Made by a program: the position numbers and the translations under genes | Shown here: piece after piece, positions 17,529-26,512 of the stretch | Numbering within the stretch: the first letter of the stretch is position 1 | Layout of the letters: every line of letters begins with the position of its first letter | Source of the DNA: Shewanella sp. SR44-3 | Lineage (GTDB): Bacteria > Pseudomonadota > Gammaproteobacteria > Enterobacterales > Shewanellaceae | Direction of reading: 5' to 3' | Length of the DNA stretch: 64,000 bases | Assembly (NCBI RefSeq): GCF_014163735.1 | Contig: NZ_JACJDV010000016.1 | Span: 1 to 64,000 of the forward strand | The notes under the pieces: generated by a model | Seen by the model: only the letters and a program-made list of their open reading frames with translations | Databases searched by the model: none | What the model was told of the DNA's origin: nothing

Positions 17529-18389
17529 CTAAAACACATAGCTGATAGAGGCGTTAAAAAACGACCCGTAATCGGCTTGATTAAAGGGACTTGCGGTGAT
17601 TTCTTTAGAAAGCACATTGAGGCGATACACGGCGCGAAACACTAACTTTTCGCTCAGGGGGTAAGCCACGCCAAGCTCCATTCCATAAGTCACCGCGCTA
17701 CTTGGGCGATACTCGGGGAAAAACTCAGTGGCTTCTTCACGACTTACGCCAAACAAGTTGCGGCTGAGCTTAGCCGATGCGTACTCGATACTGGCGAGGG
17801 CGTGAAAATTCCAATTGCGAACCTGCCAAGATTTGCCCAAGCGCGCTGAACTGGCAATACCTTGATCATCAAAGTAATCGCTCACTATGCGATACTGAAA
17901 CACGTAATGATCGTCCCAATAGCGGGTCGCCCTAAAGCCTGCGCCAATGAAGACAGAATCCATCTCCATTAGGTATTCGTTACGCTCATCTTCATCTAGC
18001 TGACTGAGATCTGGGTGTTCACTGCGGCCGGTGGAGCTTTGCAGATTGGCCGCCAAAAAATCTAACGACCAATTCGGTGAACTCCACAGATTGAGACCTA
18101 AATTAACCCCATCTTGAGATTGGTGGATCATCTCCGCAAATAAGCCCTTGTACTGATACACAGCGCTGATAAGCAAAGCAGGCTGTATTGACTCATGCTC
18201 AGTTTGGCGGATATCCAATTGATTGGTGCCATAAACACTGGCCCCAAGCTCAAAGTAGCCGCCATCAGCAAGACGCTGCTCGCCGCCCTGAGTCACGCTA
18301 GCCGCTATGTCTGAAGCCATAGTTAAACTAGGCGTTAACAGCAGCCCTAATAACCAGCTTCTAAGTAAAATCACATTCATTTTATTCAT
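17529..18389 (-). CDS. MipA/OmpV family outer-membrane protein
   Basis: The 286-residue protein has a signal peptide (about 1-25, ending TMA) and a beta-barrel-like mature region that includes YWDDHYVFQYRIV and ends FNASISYVF with C-terminal Phe, as in MipA/OmpV proteins. It is the first gene of the unit with DUF3019 and the RstAB-like pair, so it is probably both a regulated product and part of the envelope function monitored by the kinase. The upstream 200 bases to the catalase terminator are AT-rich and presumably hold the promoter. Confidence 0.82.
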   Translation of the reverse strand: MNKMNVILLRSWLLGLLLTPSLTMASDIAASVTQGGEQRLADGGYFELGASVYGTNQLDIRQTEHESIQPALLISAVYQYKGLFAEMIHQSQDGVNLGLNLWSSPNWSLDFLAANLQSSTGRSEHPDLSQLDEDERNEYLMEMDSVFIGAGFRATRYWDDHYVFQYRIVSDYFDDQGIASSARLGKSWQVRNWNFHALASIEYASAKLSRNLFGVSREEATEFFPEYRPSSAVTYGMELGVAYPLSEKLVFRAVYRLNVLSKEITASPFNQADYGSFFNASISYVF

Positions 18390-18612
18390 ATTTTTATCAT
18401 GATATTAGTTTCATAATGCTAAGGAGTAATACGGTTTCTATCAGCTAAAACATCTGTTATTAATTTATCTGATCTAAGTTCAGCCTAACAAACTAGCGCT
18501 GCCACTAGTTTACCCTATTACACCCCGAAGCCAAATCAGCGACTTAGCATAGCGGCTTATTCACTAATTTCACGAATGCTTGGCTCAAAGAGAACCAAAA
18601 TGTCGGCTGTTT

Positions 18613-18652
18613 AACAATAAAAAAGCAGTAGTGAATGAGTTCACTACTGCTT
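18613..18652 (-). terminator. Rho-independent terminator of the catalase gene
   Basis: Perfect 13-base arms AAGCAGTAGTGAA (18623-18635) and TTCACTACTGCTT (18640-18652) with loop TGAG are followed on the minus strand by a T-tract. The terminator lies about 90 bases past the catalase stop codon. Confidence 0.9.
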
Positions 18653-18740
18653 GATGGCTAGCTCGCTGTTAGATCTGTTAGCCACTAGCCTAAAGCTACG
18701 CTCGCCGCCCCTGAGCATGAGGTCAAACCAGCTCTTGGCA

Positions 18741-20216
18741 TTAGCCTTTAGCGGACAGCAGCTTGGCGATTCGCTGGCCGTAATCTATATCTGCTTGGCT
18801 AAAGTGGGCCAACATTCTTTGCTGTACATCCTGGCTTGCTTGAGCCAATGAGCCAGCTATGGTCGCTACTAAGCGGGCTTTTTCATCTTCACTGAAGATG
18901 CGGTATAAATTGCCCGCTTGAGTGTAATCGTCTTGACCGTAACGGCTGTATCTTGCAGCTTCTCCTTCAAGCCTTAATGGCGGCTCTGCAAAAATGACAT
19001 TTTCAACTAAAGGCGCTGAACTGTTAGGGCCATAATTAGCACTAGCATCACCACCGGTTTGTGAGCCTGAGAAGGGACAAGTTGTTCCTGCCATAGCGCC
19101 GCCCCGTTGATGATGATTTGCCGTGGTGCCGTGGGGGCAATTTACCGGTAATTGATTGTAATTGGCGCCAATGCGATAACGCTGGGCATCGGCATAGGCA
19201 AATAATCTCGCTTGAAGCATTTTGTCTGGCGATGCGCCAACCCCTGGCACTAAATTACTGGGCGATAATGCCACTTGCTCAACTTCGGCAAAATAGTTTT
19301 GTGGTAAACGATTAAGCTCTAAGGTGCCAATTTCCATTAGTGGATAATCTTTATGTGGCCACACTTTAGTTAAATCAAACGGGTTGATTTCATAGGTATT
19401 TGCATCAGCCTCTGGCATTAGTTGTACTTTAACGGCCCAGCGAGGGAAGTTACCATCAGCAATTGCCACCATCATGTCGCGTTGAGACGAGTCAGGGTCT
19501 ATGCCTTTAAGCTTATCGGCTTGCTCGTTAGTGAGATTCACCACGCCTTGCAGCGATTTAAAATGAAACTTCACCCAAAAACGCTCACCTTTGGCATTCC
19601 ACAATGAAAAAGTGTGGGAGCCATAACCGTGCATTTGACGATAATTAGCAGGAATACCGCGATCTGACATCAAGATAGTCACCTGATGCATGGCCTCTGG
19701 ATTAAGCGACCAAAAATCCCACATGGCCTCTGGATCTTTTAAGTTGGTTTGTGGGTTGCGCTTTTGGGTATGAATAAAGTCAGGAAATTTAATCCCATCA
19801 CGCAGGAAAAAGGTCGGGGTATTATTACCAACAATATCGTGATTACCACGGGCAGTATAAAAACGCAGTCCAAAACCGCGAGGATCGCGCTCGGCGTCCG
19901 CAGAACCCATTTCACCGCCTACGGTTGAGAAGCGCACAAAGGTTTCTGTCTGCTTGCCTACGCCATTAAAATGATCGGCTAAAGTAAAATCACTTAAATC
20001 TTTAGTTAAGGTAAAGGTGCCATAAACCCCAGTGCCTTTAGCGTGAACGATACGCTCAGGAATACGCTCGCGGTTAAAATGGGCTAATTTTTCAATTAGA
20101 TGCCAATCTTGTAGTAATAGTGGCCCACGCTCACCTGCCGACAGTGAGTTTTGGTCATCGCTAATCGGTGCGCCACTTTGGCTGGTTAAATATGCATTTT
20201 TTGATTGATTACTCAT
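18741..20216 (-). CDS. Monofunctional haem catalase (KatA/KatB type)
   Basis: The 491-residue length is that of a small-subunit monofunctional catalase. The catalytic His lies in ERIVHAKGTGVYG, the Asn in DIVGNNTPTFF and the haem-ligand Tyr in RLFAYADAQRYR. The enzyme converts hydrogen peroxide to water and oxygen in the cytosol; no signal peptide is present. Upstream of the start, at 20353-20372, there is a tandem direct repeat that may be a regulator site. The gene is transcribed alone, with a strong terminator downstream. Confidence 0.96.
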   Translation of the reverse strand: MSNQSKNAYLTSQSGAPISDDQNSLSAGERGPLLLQDWHLIEKLAHFNRERIPERIVHAKGTGVYGTFTLTKDLSDFTLADHFNGVGKQTETFVRFSTVGGEMGSADAERDPRGFGLRFYTARGNHDIVGNNTPTFFLRDGIKFPDFIHTQKRNPQTNLKDPEAMWDFWSLNPEAMHQVTILMSDRGIPANYRQMHGYGSHTFSLWNAKGERFWVKFHFKSLQGVVNLTNEQADKLKGIDPDSSQRDMMVAIADGNFPRWAVKVQLMPEADANTYEINPFDLTKVWPHKDYPLMEIGTLELNRLPQNYFAEVEQVALSPSNLVPGVGASPDKMLQARLFAYADAQRYRIGANYNQLPVNCPHGTTANHHQRGGAMAGTTCPFSGSQTGGDASANYGPNSSAPLVENVIFAEPPLRLEGEAARYSRYGQDDYTQAGNLYRIFSEDEKARLVATIAGSLAQASQDVQQRMLAHFSQADIDYGQRIAKLLSAKG

Positions 20217-20352
20217 TGGTTTTACCCTCTTGTTATATTGATTAATAATCGTTTTTTTCTAACCACTGCTCGATAATATCTACTATCGTTGCCATAACGA
20301 CCTCGCGCCTCGTTTGAATGCAATAAGGATAGATCAAAACACAACCAAGGAT

Positions 20353-20372
20353 AAAACGATTAAAAACGATTA
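20353..20372. promoter_or_regulatory. Tandem 10-base direct repeat upstream of catalase gene
   Basis: AAAACGATTA occurs twice head to tail, about 137-156 bases upstream of the catalase start. It could be a regulator binding site or a chance AT-rich duplication; no known box is recognised. Confidence 0.35.
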
Positions 20373-20413
20373 ATCTAATCTGAATTACAGGGTAAGCTAG
20401 AGTAAATTAGGTA

Positions 20414-20442
20414 TAAAAAAGCTGAAGACAGGCTCCAGCTTT
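20414..20442 (-). terminator. Rho-independent terminator of the small membrane protein gene
   Basis: Arms AAAGCTGAAG (20418-20427) and CTCCAGCTTT (20433-20442) pair with one wobble around a 5-base loop and lead into a minus-strand T-tract. It ends the transcript of the gene at 20475-20726. Confidence 0.85.
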
Positions 20443-20474
20443 AATAGGCTTATACATGGTGTCCAACGACGTAG

Positions 20475-20726
20475 TTATTCCGTTGGCGGACTCTGTTCTG
20501 GTTCTTTATAAAGCTTGATTAGATAATAGATATCAATCAATACGATGAAGAAGTTGACTAATGCCACTGGGATAGCGTCAATGGCTAAGCCATAGGCGAC
20601 AAACAGCGCGGCGCCAACAAGGTTCCACCAGCGTAGCTTCTTGATATTAGCCATCATCAGCGAAATTGCCACCACCACTGAGGCTAAATAGCCCACCCAC
20701 TCCCAAATTACTGCGTTATCCATCAT
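20475..20726 (-). CDS. Small integral membrane protein, YgjV-like
   Basis: The 83-residue protein is nearly all membrane: three hydrophobic helices (about 8-25, 33-50 and 52-70) with a charged C-terminal tail. The WxxWNLVGAALFVAYG pattern resembles small YgjV-type inner-membrane proteins, whose function is unknown. It has its own terminator and is monocistronic. Confidence 0.65.
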   Translation of the reverse strand: MMDNAVIWEWVGYLASVVVAISLMMANIKKLRWWNLVGAALFVAYGLAIDAIPVALVNFFIVLIDIYYLIKLYKEPEQSPPTE

Positions 20727-20899
20727 TATTCCTATTGCTCACTAAAGATATATACGCTGCAGTTTAGACTAAAAACAGCCTTTGCTCGACAATAGAAACA
20801 GGCCTGTGGGAGATACACCGCAATAATTCATAAATTGCGCTGTAATTACCAATTAATAACCAGTATATCCGAGCTATTAAATAAGAATTATGTTTCATA

Positions 20900-21337
20900 T
20901 TAACGCTCAACGACTGCCGCCGTCATCCGAGAAATGCAGCACAATTCACCTGCACTATTATGAATAAGCACCTCCCATACTGAGCTACGTTTGCCTAAAT
21001 GCACCGGCTTAGTGGTGGCGGTTAATACACCGTTACGGGAAGCTTTCAGGTGGTTGGCATTGATTTCTTGCCCAACACAGTAAAAGCGCTCAAAATCCAC
21101 TGCAAAATTGGCGGCGTAACTGGCAACGGTTTCAGCAAGAGCGACATTGGCACCGCCATGGACAATCCCCAGAGGATTATGCACTGACGGAGTCGCGGGC
21201 ATGGTGGCCTTCATGTAATCATCACCAATTTCGATAATCTTAATGCCCAGAGTCTGCATCAAGGTACCTTTACCATGCATACCTATATCTAAGCGCTCAC
21301 AATCAGCTAGTGTCACAGTTCTAAACCAAATGCTCAT
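20900..21337 (-). CDS. menI: Hotdog-fold thioesterase, MenI/YdiI-like
   Basis: The 145-residue protein aligns from memory along its length with E. coli YdiI/MenI: GDDYMKATMP, NPLGIVHGGANVALAE with the catalytic Glu, GQEINANHLKASR and the CCISRMTAAV end. MenI hydrolyses 1,4-dihydroxy-2-naphthoyl-CoA in menaquinone synthesis, which suits an anaerobic respirer, but paralogues (EntH/YbdB, PaaI types) have other acyl-CoA substrates. It is a single gene; the symbol is a best guess within this subfamily. Confidence 0.78.
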   Translation of the reverse strand: MSIWFRTVTLADCERLDIGMHGKGTLMQTLGIKIIEIGDDYMKATMPATPSVHNPLGIVHGGANVALAETVASYAANFAVDFERFYCVGQEINANHLKASRNGVLTATTKPVHLGKRSSVWEVLIHNSAGELCCISRMTAAVVER

Positions 21338-21413
21338 TTCAGTATCCCTATAAAAAATGTCAGCTCAGTCTACTTAAGATCGCAGCTAAGGAGATAGTGA
21401 AAATGCAAAAAAT

Positions 21414-21443
21414 ATAAAAAAGAAGGGGCAGTTTCCCGCCCCT
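21414..21443 (-). terminator. Rho-independent terminator of the subtilase gene
   Basis: AGGGGC (21424-21429) pairs with GCCCCT (21438-21443) and the minus strand continues into a T-rich run. It lies about 40 bases past the protease stop codon. Confidence 0.75.
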
Positions 21444-21481
21444 CCTTTAGTCTATAGCTTTGAATTTATTGTTAGTTCAAA

Positions 21482-24001
21482 TTAGAACTGCGCAACAAAT
21501 GGTTCAGAGCATAGGTTACCTGATGCTTCACACACTTGATAAGTCACTGATGTGCTTGTCGCTGTGAAACGATCACGGTAGTTACCATCGTTATCAGTGG
21601 TTGCCACCATCTCACCATCGCGCATTATGTTCACAGTTTCACCCATGGCGTCATCCCAGTTAAGGTCAACCATTGCACTACCACGGCGTGATAAACGGGT
21701 ACGTGTTACACCTGCGCTAATGCTGCGCTCGAAGACTTCAACATCCATTGAAGAAGTGTCCATCAAGCCTTCGCTATCGGTTACCATTAACGATACTGTA
21801 TACACACCAGCGGCTGCATAAGCGTGTGTTGGGCTCATTTCGGTTGACGTTGCATCATCACCAAAGCTCCAGCTGTAGCTGACAATATCATCGTTAATAT
21901 CTGAGCTTGTGTTAGTAAAGCTTGCCATTAAGCCTTCGACTGCATAGTCAAACCCAGCAACAGGTGCTACAGGTGATACATCACCAAGGCCGCTAATAAC
22001 GATACCCCAGTTATTAAGCGTACCCGCGTCTGAGGCAACGTTATCATCAATAGATAATGTCCAAGTGCCGGTCGCCATTTCACCGTTAAAGGCGCTTAAA
22101 TCCCAAGATTTAACTATGTTATCTGCACCGCCGCCATCACGGTTATGCAATACAGCCGCTGTGCCCGACGGAGAGGTAAGCGTCACTTTAAGATCGCCAA
22201 TCCAAGTGTGGCTAATATCCACATCGGCAGTTAAACCAAACACCTGCAAGGTATCACTCACTTCAATAGTGCTAGTGATCCCCGCTGGATTGTTATCAGG
22301 AATCGCCACTTGAGTGTCGTTACCATAAGGGAAATCGTTTAGCCCCGCAGGATACACAGACAATGAAACCACTTTAGATTTAACCGTTGCGCCGTCATCA
22401 CCCGTTACTGTAATGGCATAATCACCCCAAGCGGCGCCAGATTCTGTAGCGACATTTAAAGTAAAGCTATCACCAGCACCTGCTGTTGCCGTTGATAAGC
22501 TAACGCCGTTAAGCGCAGGCTGAACATCTACGCTTAATGCAACATTACCGTTCCAACCAGCCACACTGCCAACACCAAAGTCATAGCTTACAGCGCTGCC
22601 CGCTTCAACACTTTGTGATGTAGGAGTCGCGGTGAAACGGTAACCTGGCGATGGATTAGCTTGCTCAAGAGCCGTTAGCACGTTTAAGCGCTTAGCCGAC
22701 ACCATTTTCCCGACTAATGCTGCATTATCATCGCCAGATGCCATTAATAGCTCTTTCATTTCAACTGGCGTTAAGTCTGGATTCAAAGACCACACTAGAG
22801 CTGCCGCGCCTGCAACATGGGGCGTTGCCATCGAAGTGCCTGAATAGGTGCTGTAGTTATTACCCGGTGTAGTAGACAAAATCGCCGAGCCTGGCGCCGC
22901 CATATCTACCGTTGTCAAACCATAACTTGAAGCGCCTGAAGTAAAGATAGACAGGGCGTCATTTCTATCGGTTGATGCGATAGAAAACACCACATCAGAA
23001 TCATAATTTGATGGGTAATGCGGGCTTACATCATTATCCACACCATCATTACCGGCTGCAGCCACGAATAAAATTCCAGCTTCACCAGCTGTATCGATTG
23101 AATCTTTAAGCGCTTGGCTAAAACCACCGCCACCCCAAGAGTTGTTGGTGGCTTTAATATCAACCCCATGGTTAGTCTTAAGGTTGGTCATGTAATCAAT
23201 ACATGAAATCGCGCCAGCGGTTGAACCTGTGCCATCTGGGCCTAAGAATTGACAACCTATAATACTCACATCCCAGTTAACACCAGCAACACCAACACCA
23301 TTATTACCTTTAGCGCCTATGGTACCCGACACATGGCTACCATGACCTTGGCCATCCATAGGATCGCCATTATTGTTAAAGGAACTGAAACCATGAATAT
23401 CATCAATAACGCCGTTACCATCGTTATCTATGCCATCGCCAGCAATTTCACCAGGGTTAGTCCACATGTTCGCTTGTAGATCTGGGTGATTATAGTCAAC
23501 ACCCGTATCTATGACGCCGATAATAACGTCACTGCTACCTGTGGTGATATCCCATGCTTCAATCGCATCGATATCAGCATCAACAGTGCCGCCATTTTGG
23601 CCTGTGTTGTTCATGCCCCAAAGGCTAACAAAGTTAGTGTCATCAGGCACACCAATGGCTCTAACTATGTAGTTTGGTTCAGCATATTTTACTGCTGGAT
23701 GCTTGCTTATCATCTTGATCGCAGCCTGAATGTCTGCGCCTTTTCTTAGGGAGATTTGCGCAAGCTTGCCCCCCATAAGATGCTTAAATTGATCATCGAC
23801 ACCGTCACGGTTTACGTCCCGTAAAGTACCGCCAACAATGCGCTGCGCTGATGAGCGCTCATAATTGGTCACATTATCTTTGTAGACAACTAAAATGCTG
23901 TCTTTTGCATAAGTTACAGCAGGTTTCGCCATAACTGGCGACACTGTTAATGCCATAGCACCGGCTATGGCCATTGCTACTGGAGTCTTTTTATTCAACA
24001 T
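21482..24001 (-). CDS. Secreted S8 family serine protease (subtilase) with P and PKD domains
   Basis: From the ATG at 24001 (AGGAAG upstream) the protein is 839 residues. A signal peptide ends near residue 25; an I9-type propeptide (about 30-115) precedes the catalytic domain. Asp165 (VIDTGVDYNHP), His220 (GHGSHVSGT), the oxyanion Asn in AAGNDG and Ser390 (GTSMATPHVAG) make a complete active site. A proprotein-convertase P domain (about 565-670), a PKD domain (about 675-755) and a fibronectin-like end follow. The product is likely an extracellular protease. It is divergent from the curlin genes across a 400-base regulatory region, which hints at shared control or maturation of surface proteins. 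The upstream in-frame Met at 24055 is less likely because it would precede the signal peptide. Confidence 0.92.
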   Translation of the reverse strand: MLNKKTPVAMAIAGAMALTVSPVMAKPAVTYAKDSILVVYKDNVTNYERSSAQRIVGGTLRDVNRDGVDDQFKHLMGGKLAQISLRKGADIQAAIKMISKHPAVKYAEPNYIVRAIGVPDDTNFVSLWGMNNTGQNGGTVDADIDAIEAWDITTGSSDVIIGVIDTGVDYNHPDLQANMWTNPGEIAGDGIDNDGNGVIDDIHGFSSFNNNGDPMDGQGHGSHVSGTIGAKGNNGVGVAGVNWDVSIIGCQFLGPDGTGSTAGAISCIDYMTNLKTNHGVDIKATNNSWGGGGFSQALKDSIDTAGEAGILFVAAAGNDGVDNDVSPHYPSNYDSDVVFSIASTDRNDALSIFTSGASSYGLTTVDMAAPGSAILSTTPGNNYSTYSGTSMATPHVAGAAALVWSLNPDLTPVEMKELLMASGDDNAALVGKMVSAKRLNVLTALEQANPSPGYRFTATPTSQSVEAGSAVSYDFGVGSVAGWNGNVALSVDVQPALNGVSLSTATAGAGDSFTLNVATESGAAWGDYAITVTGDDGATVKSKVVSLSVYPAGLNDFPYGNDTQVAIPDNNPAGITSTIEVSDTLQVFGLTADVDISHTWIGDLKVTLTSPSGTAAVLHNRDGGGADNIVKSWDLSAFNGEMATGTWTLSIDDNVASDAGTLNNWGIVISGLGDVSPVAPVAGFDYAVEGLMASFTNTSSDINDDIVSYSWSFGDDATSTEMSPTHAYAAAGVYTVSLMVTDSEGLMDTSSMDVEVFERSISAGVTRTRLSRRGSAMVDLNWDDAMGETVNIMRDGEMVATTDNDGNYRDRFTATSTSVTYQVCEASGNLCSEPFVAQF

Positions 24002-24402
24002 ATACTGGCTTCCTATCGTCCTTTTTATTTCCAGAACCGGCACTACAACAGTCACTTCGCGAGCCTATTGCTATCGGCGAAATCATCATAAATCCGGCAT
24101 TTTTTTACCTTTGAATTGTTGTCACAATGTTAAAGACAAAGGAAGCCTGCTTAGTTCAATTACAACTTAACTACTAGTCCCATTAGTCTATTAAAATCAT
24201 AATCCATCAATAGCATGAAAATAAAACACCTTTAATAACAGATGATTACCATTGTTTTAAATAAAGTTTAAAACAATATCTTTATATCGACAAATAGCCA
24301 TAGGTGTAATTGCGTCATCAGTCGACAACACGTAACTTGAGCGCTGAACTTGATTCATAAAAATAACCATTGGTTATTTAAACCAATGCAAAGGAGTGTT
24401 CA
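24002..24402. promoter_or_regulatory. Divergent promoter region between subtilase and curlin genes
   Basis: The 400-base AT-rich region serves both the leftward protease gene and the rightward csgBA genes. The part nearest csgB, at 24361-24388, contains two overlapping hairpins described separately. No gene is seen. Confidence 0.6.
24361..24388 (+). promoter_or_regulatory. Two mutually exclusive hairpins in the csgB leader
   Basis: AAATAACC (24361-24368) pairs with GGTTATTT (24372-24379), and CATTGGTT (24368-24375) pairs with AACCAATG (24381-24388). The two stems share bases and cannot form together. The second ends 2 bases before the AAGGAG ribosome site at 24391-24396. They could be a translational switch or, as DNA, overlapping operator palindromes. 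Confidence 0.5.
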
Positions 24403-24834
24403 GTGCCAAGACAGATAATATGCTTTTTGGTCACTTGTCTCTTGCTGTGTAGCTTCACGCTTACTGCTGATGAATCAACAATTACAACCAGCGTTAATGA
24501 ATTACCTATTACTTTGCAAGGACTGCTTGAAAGCAATGGAAGAGATAATGTCGTTAATCTCTTCCAGCAAGGCAGCTTCAATCAGGCCTCAATAAGTCAA
24601 ATAGGCATAGCTAACAATGCTTATTTAATTCAGCAAGGTGAAGATAACCAAGCAAGCGTTAACCAAGTTGGCAGTAATAATGAACTGGAGCTGTTACAGC
24701 AAGGTAATTACAACCGCGCAGATGTTACTCAAATTGGTAATGATAATTTAATTCAAATCAATCAATTGGGCCGCGCAAATTTCGCTATTGAGCAAATTGC
24801 TGATAATGCAGCAATCACAATAACTCAGTATTAA
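24403..24834 (+). CDS. csgB: Curlin minor subunit (nucleator), CsgB-like
   Basis: A GTG start at 24403 follows AAGGAG at 24391-24396. The 143-residue product has a signal peptide (about 1-22) and four to five curlin repeats with the Gln-Gly-Asn spacing (QQGSFNQASISQIG, QQGEDNQASVNQVG, QQGNYNRADVTQIG). CsgB anchors fibres to the cell surface and seeds polymerisation of CsgA. Its position 23 bases ahead of the large curlin gene, smaller size and Gln-rich repeats favour the nucleator role. No csgC, E, F or G gene is adjacent. Confidence 0.88.
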   Translation: MPRQIICFLVTCLLLCSFTLTADESTITTSVNELPITLQGLLESNGRDNVVNLFQQGSFNQASISQIGIANNAYLIQQGEDNQASVNQVGSNNELELLQQGNYNRADVTQIGNDNLIQINQLGRANFAIEQIADNAAITITQY

Positions 24835-24857
24835 AAACTATACACAGGGAGCGTCAA

Positions 24858-26357
24858 ATGAATTCGCATACTAAAAAAACCTTAATCGCATTAGCTATCG
24901 CAACGACTTTTAGTGCACAAGCCTATGCAGAAGGCACTCGCCATAAAGCGACAGTATCTCAAGATGGTGTTGAGCAAGTGGCAACTATCACTCAAACTGA
25001 TGATCGCAACATCACTCGCGTAACCCAAGCTGGTAATAATCAAGACGCTACAGTAACTCAAAATGGTTACTGGAATGAGTCTTATGTGACCTCTACAGGT
25101 GATGACAACACAGTCAACACCAACCAAACTGAAGATTGGCAGGTATCAACTATTACTATCGAAGGTGATAGTAATACTGTGACATCTACTCAAGCTGGTT
25201 ATTGGAATAAAAGCGTGAATGACATTACAGGTGATAACAATACTGTTGACATCACTCAAGCTGGCGACACTAATGAATCAAATGTTGAGCTAATTGGCGG
25301 CACTAACAGCACTAGCGTTGATCAAACGGGTAATGACAACTTCAGTGTGTTCCGCGTTCAAGGTAACGGCAATGATGGGATTATTTCTCAAGAAGGTAAC
25401 AATAACCAAGCTGGTATGATTTCCCTTGATTTAACCCCAAATGTTGGTAACAACAATGACGTGGTGTTAGGTCAAGTCGGTGATAGCAACCTAGCAGGTG
25501 TGCGTGGCGTTGCTGGAGATGACAACACAATCGAAATCATGCAGGAAGGTAATAACAATACAGGTTTTGTTTACGCCTTAACGGGTAATGATAACGAGTT
25601 GAGCATAGATCAAGACGGCAACGATAACAATGTTGTGCTGCAGTTTGCATCTGGCGATGATAACAATGTCGATATTATGCAAAATGGCAATGGAAACATG
25701 GTCGGTGATACTAAAGTTGCTGTCATCAATGGTAACAATAACTCTATTGATATCGATCAAAAGGGTGATACTAACCTTGCCGAGTTTGAAGTGACAAGCA
25801 ACGATAACGATGTCGATTTAGAGCAAGATGGCAATAACAACTACGCCGTCTTTGGTGCTTATACTGGTAACGATAACGACTTTGATTTGTCTTCTGATGG
25901 TGACGACAACAAAATCTCTGCCTTTGCTGTTGGTGAGGATAACGACATTGAAATCAGCCAAGAAGGCGATGTTAACTTTGCCTACGTGGAAACTGTGGGT
26001 AATGACAATGAAATCGATGTCACACAAGACGGTGCTGGTGAAAATGAAGCAACTGTTTCAGTAATAGGTAACAACAACACTGACCTAGTCGTTGCTCAAG
26101 ATGGCGATTTGAACTTAGTGGATTTAATCATCACAGGTGACGAAAACTTTGCAGATATCGCGCAAACTGGTTCTGGTAACTGGGTTGGCGGCATAAGTGG
26201 CGCAACATCATTCACTGTAACAGGTAATGAAAATAGCCTAACAGTAGTGCAAAATGGCAGTGATAACTTAGTTGAAGGTATGCAGATGGGTAGCAACAAC
26301 ACCATAGCGGCAACTCAAGTGGGTGACTTTAACACAGCGACAATCGTACAAAACTAA
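24858..26357 (+). CDS. csgA: Giant curlin major subunit, CsgA-like, with about 20 repeats
   Basis: The 499-residue product has a signal peptide (about 1-24, ending AYA) and then about 20 imperfect 22-residue repeats of pattern G-(N/D)-x-N-x-hydrophobic-x-hydrophobic-x-Q-x-G-x-x-N (e.g. GDDNTIEIMQEGNNNTGFV). E. coli CsgA, at 151 residues, has five. The repeats are rich in Asp and Asn and low in positive charge, and some lack the Gln (DLSSDGDDN). Each repeat should form one rung of a beta-solenoid, so a monomer would be several times longer than CsgA. GGGAG lies upstream of the ATG. It forms an operon with csgB and faces the csgD-like gene across a shared terminator. Confidence 0.9.
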   Translation: MNSHTKKTLIALAIATTFSAQAYAEGTRHKATVSQDGVEQVATITQTDDRNITRVTQAGNNQDATVTQNGYWNESYVTSTGDDNTVNTNQTEDWQVSTITIEGDSNTVTSTQAGYWNKSVNDITGDNNTVDITQAGDTNESNVELIGGTNSTSVDQTGNDNFSVFRVQGNGNDGIISQEGNNNQAGMISLDLTPNVGNNNDVVLGQVGDSNLAGVRGVAGDDNTIEIMQEGNNNTGFVYALTGNDNELSIDQDGNDNNVVLQFASGDDNNVDIMQNGNGNMVGDTKVAVINGNNNSIDIDQKGDTNLAEFEVTSNDNDVDLEQDGNNNYAVFGAYTGNDNDFDLSSDGDDNKISAFAVGEDNDIEISQEGDVNFAYVETVGNDNEIDVTQDGAGENEATVSVIGNNNTDLVVAQDGDLNLVDLIITGDENFADIAQTGSGNWVGGISGATSFTVTGNENSLTVVQNGSDNLVEGMQMGSNNTIAATQVGDFNTATIVQN

Positions 26358-26423
26358 TATAACTGAAACTAAATATCACTCTTAGTTCATCGTTTATTCG
26401 TTCATTGGCCTCATAAAGGTCAC

Positions 26424-26451
26424 AAAAAAGGAGCCGAAAGGCTCCTTTTTT
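26424..26451. terminator. Bidirectional terminator between csgA and the csgD-like gene
   Basis: AAAAAAGGAGCC (26424-26435) and GGCTCCTTTTTT (26440-26451) form a perfect stem with loop GAAA and have T-tracts on both strands. It serves both convergent genes. Confidence 0.92.
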
Positions 26452-26512
26452 ATTCTATATTAATCACATTAATTATCTGGACAATGAAAGCAAAAAATTA
26501 ATGTAATTAGCG

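Noticed and set aside
24891-26305. Frames on both strands within the curlin gene
   Set aside because: Shadow frames caused by the repeat composition of csgA; no independent ribosome sites.
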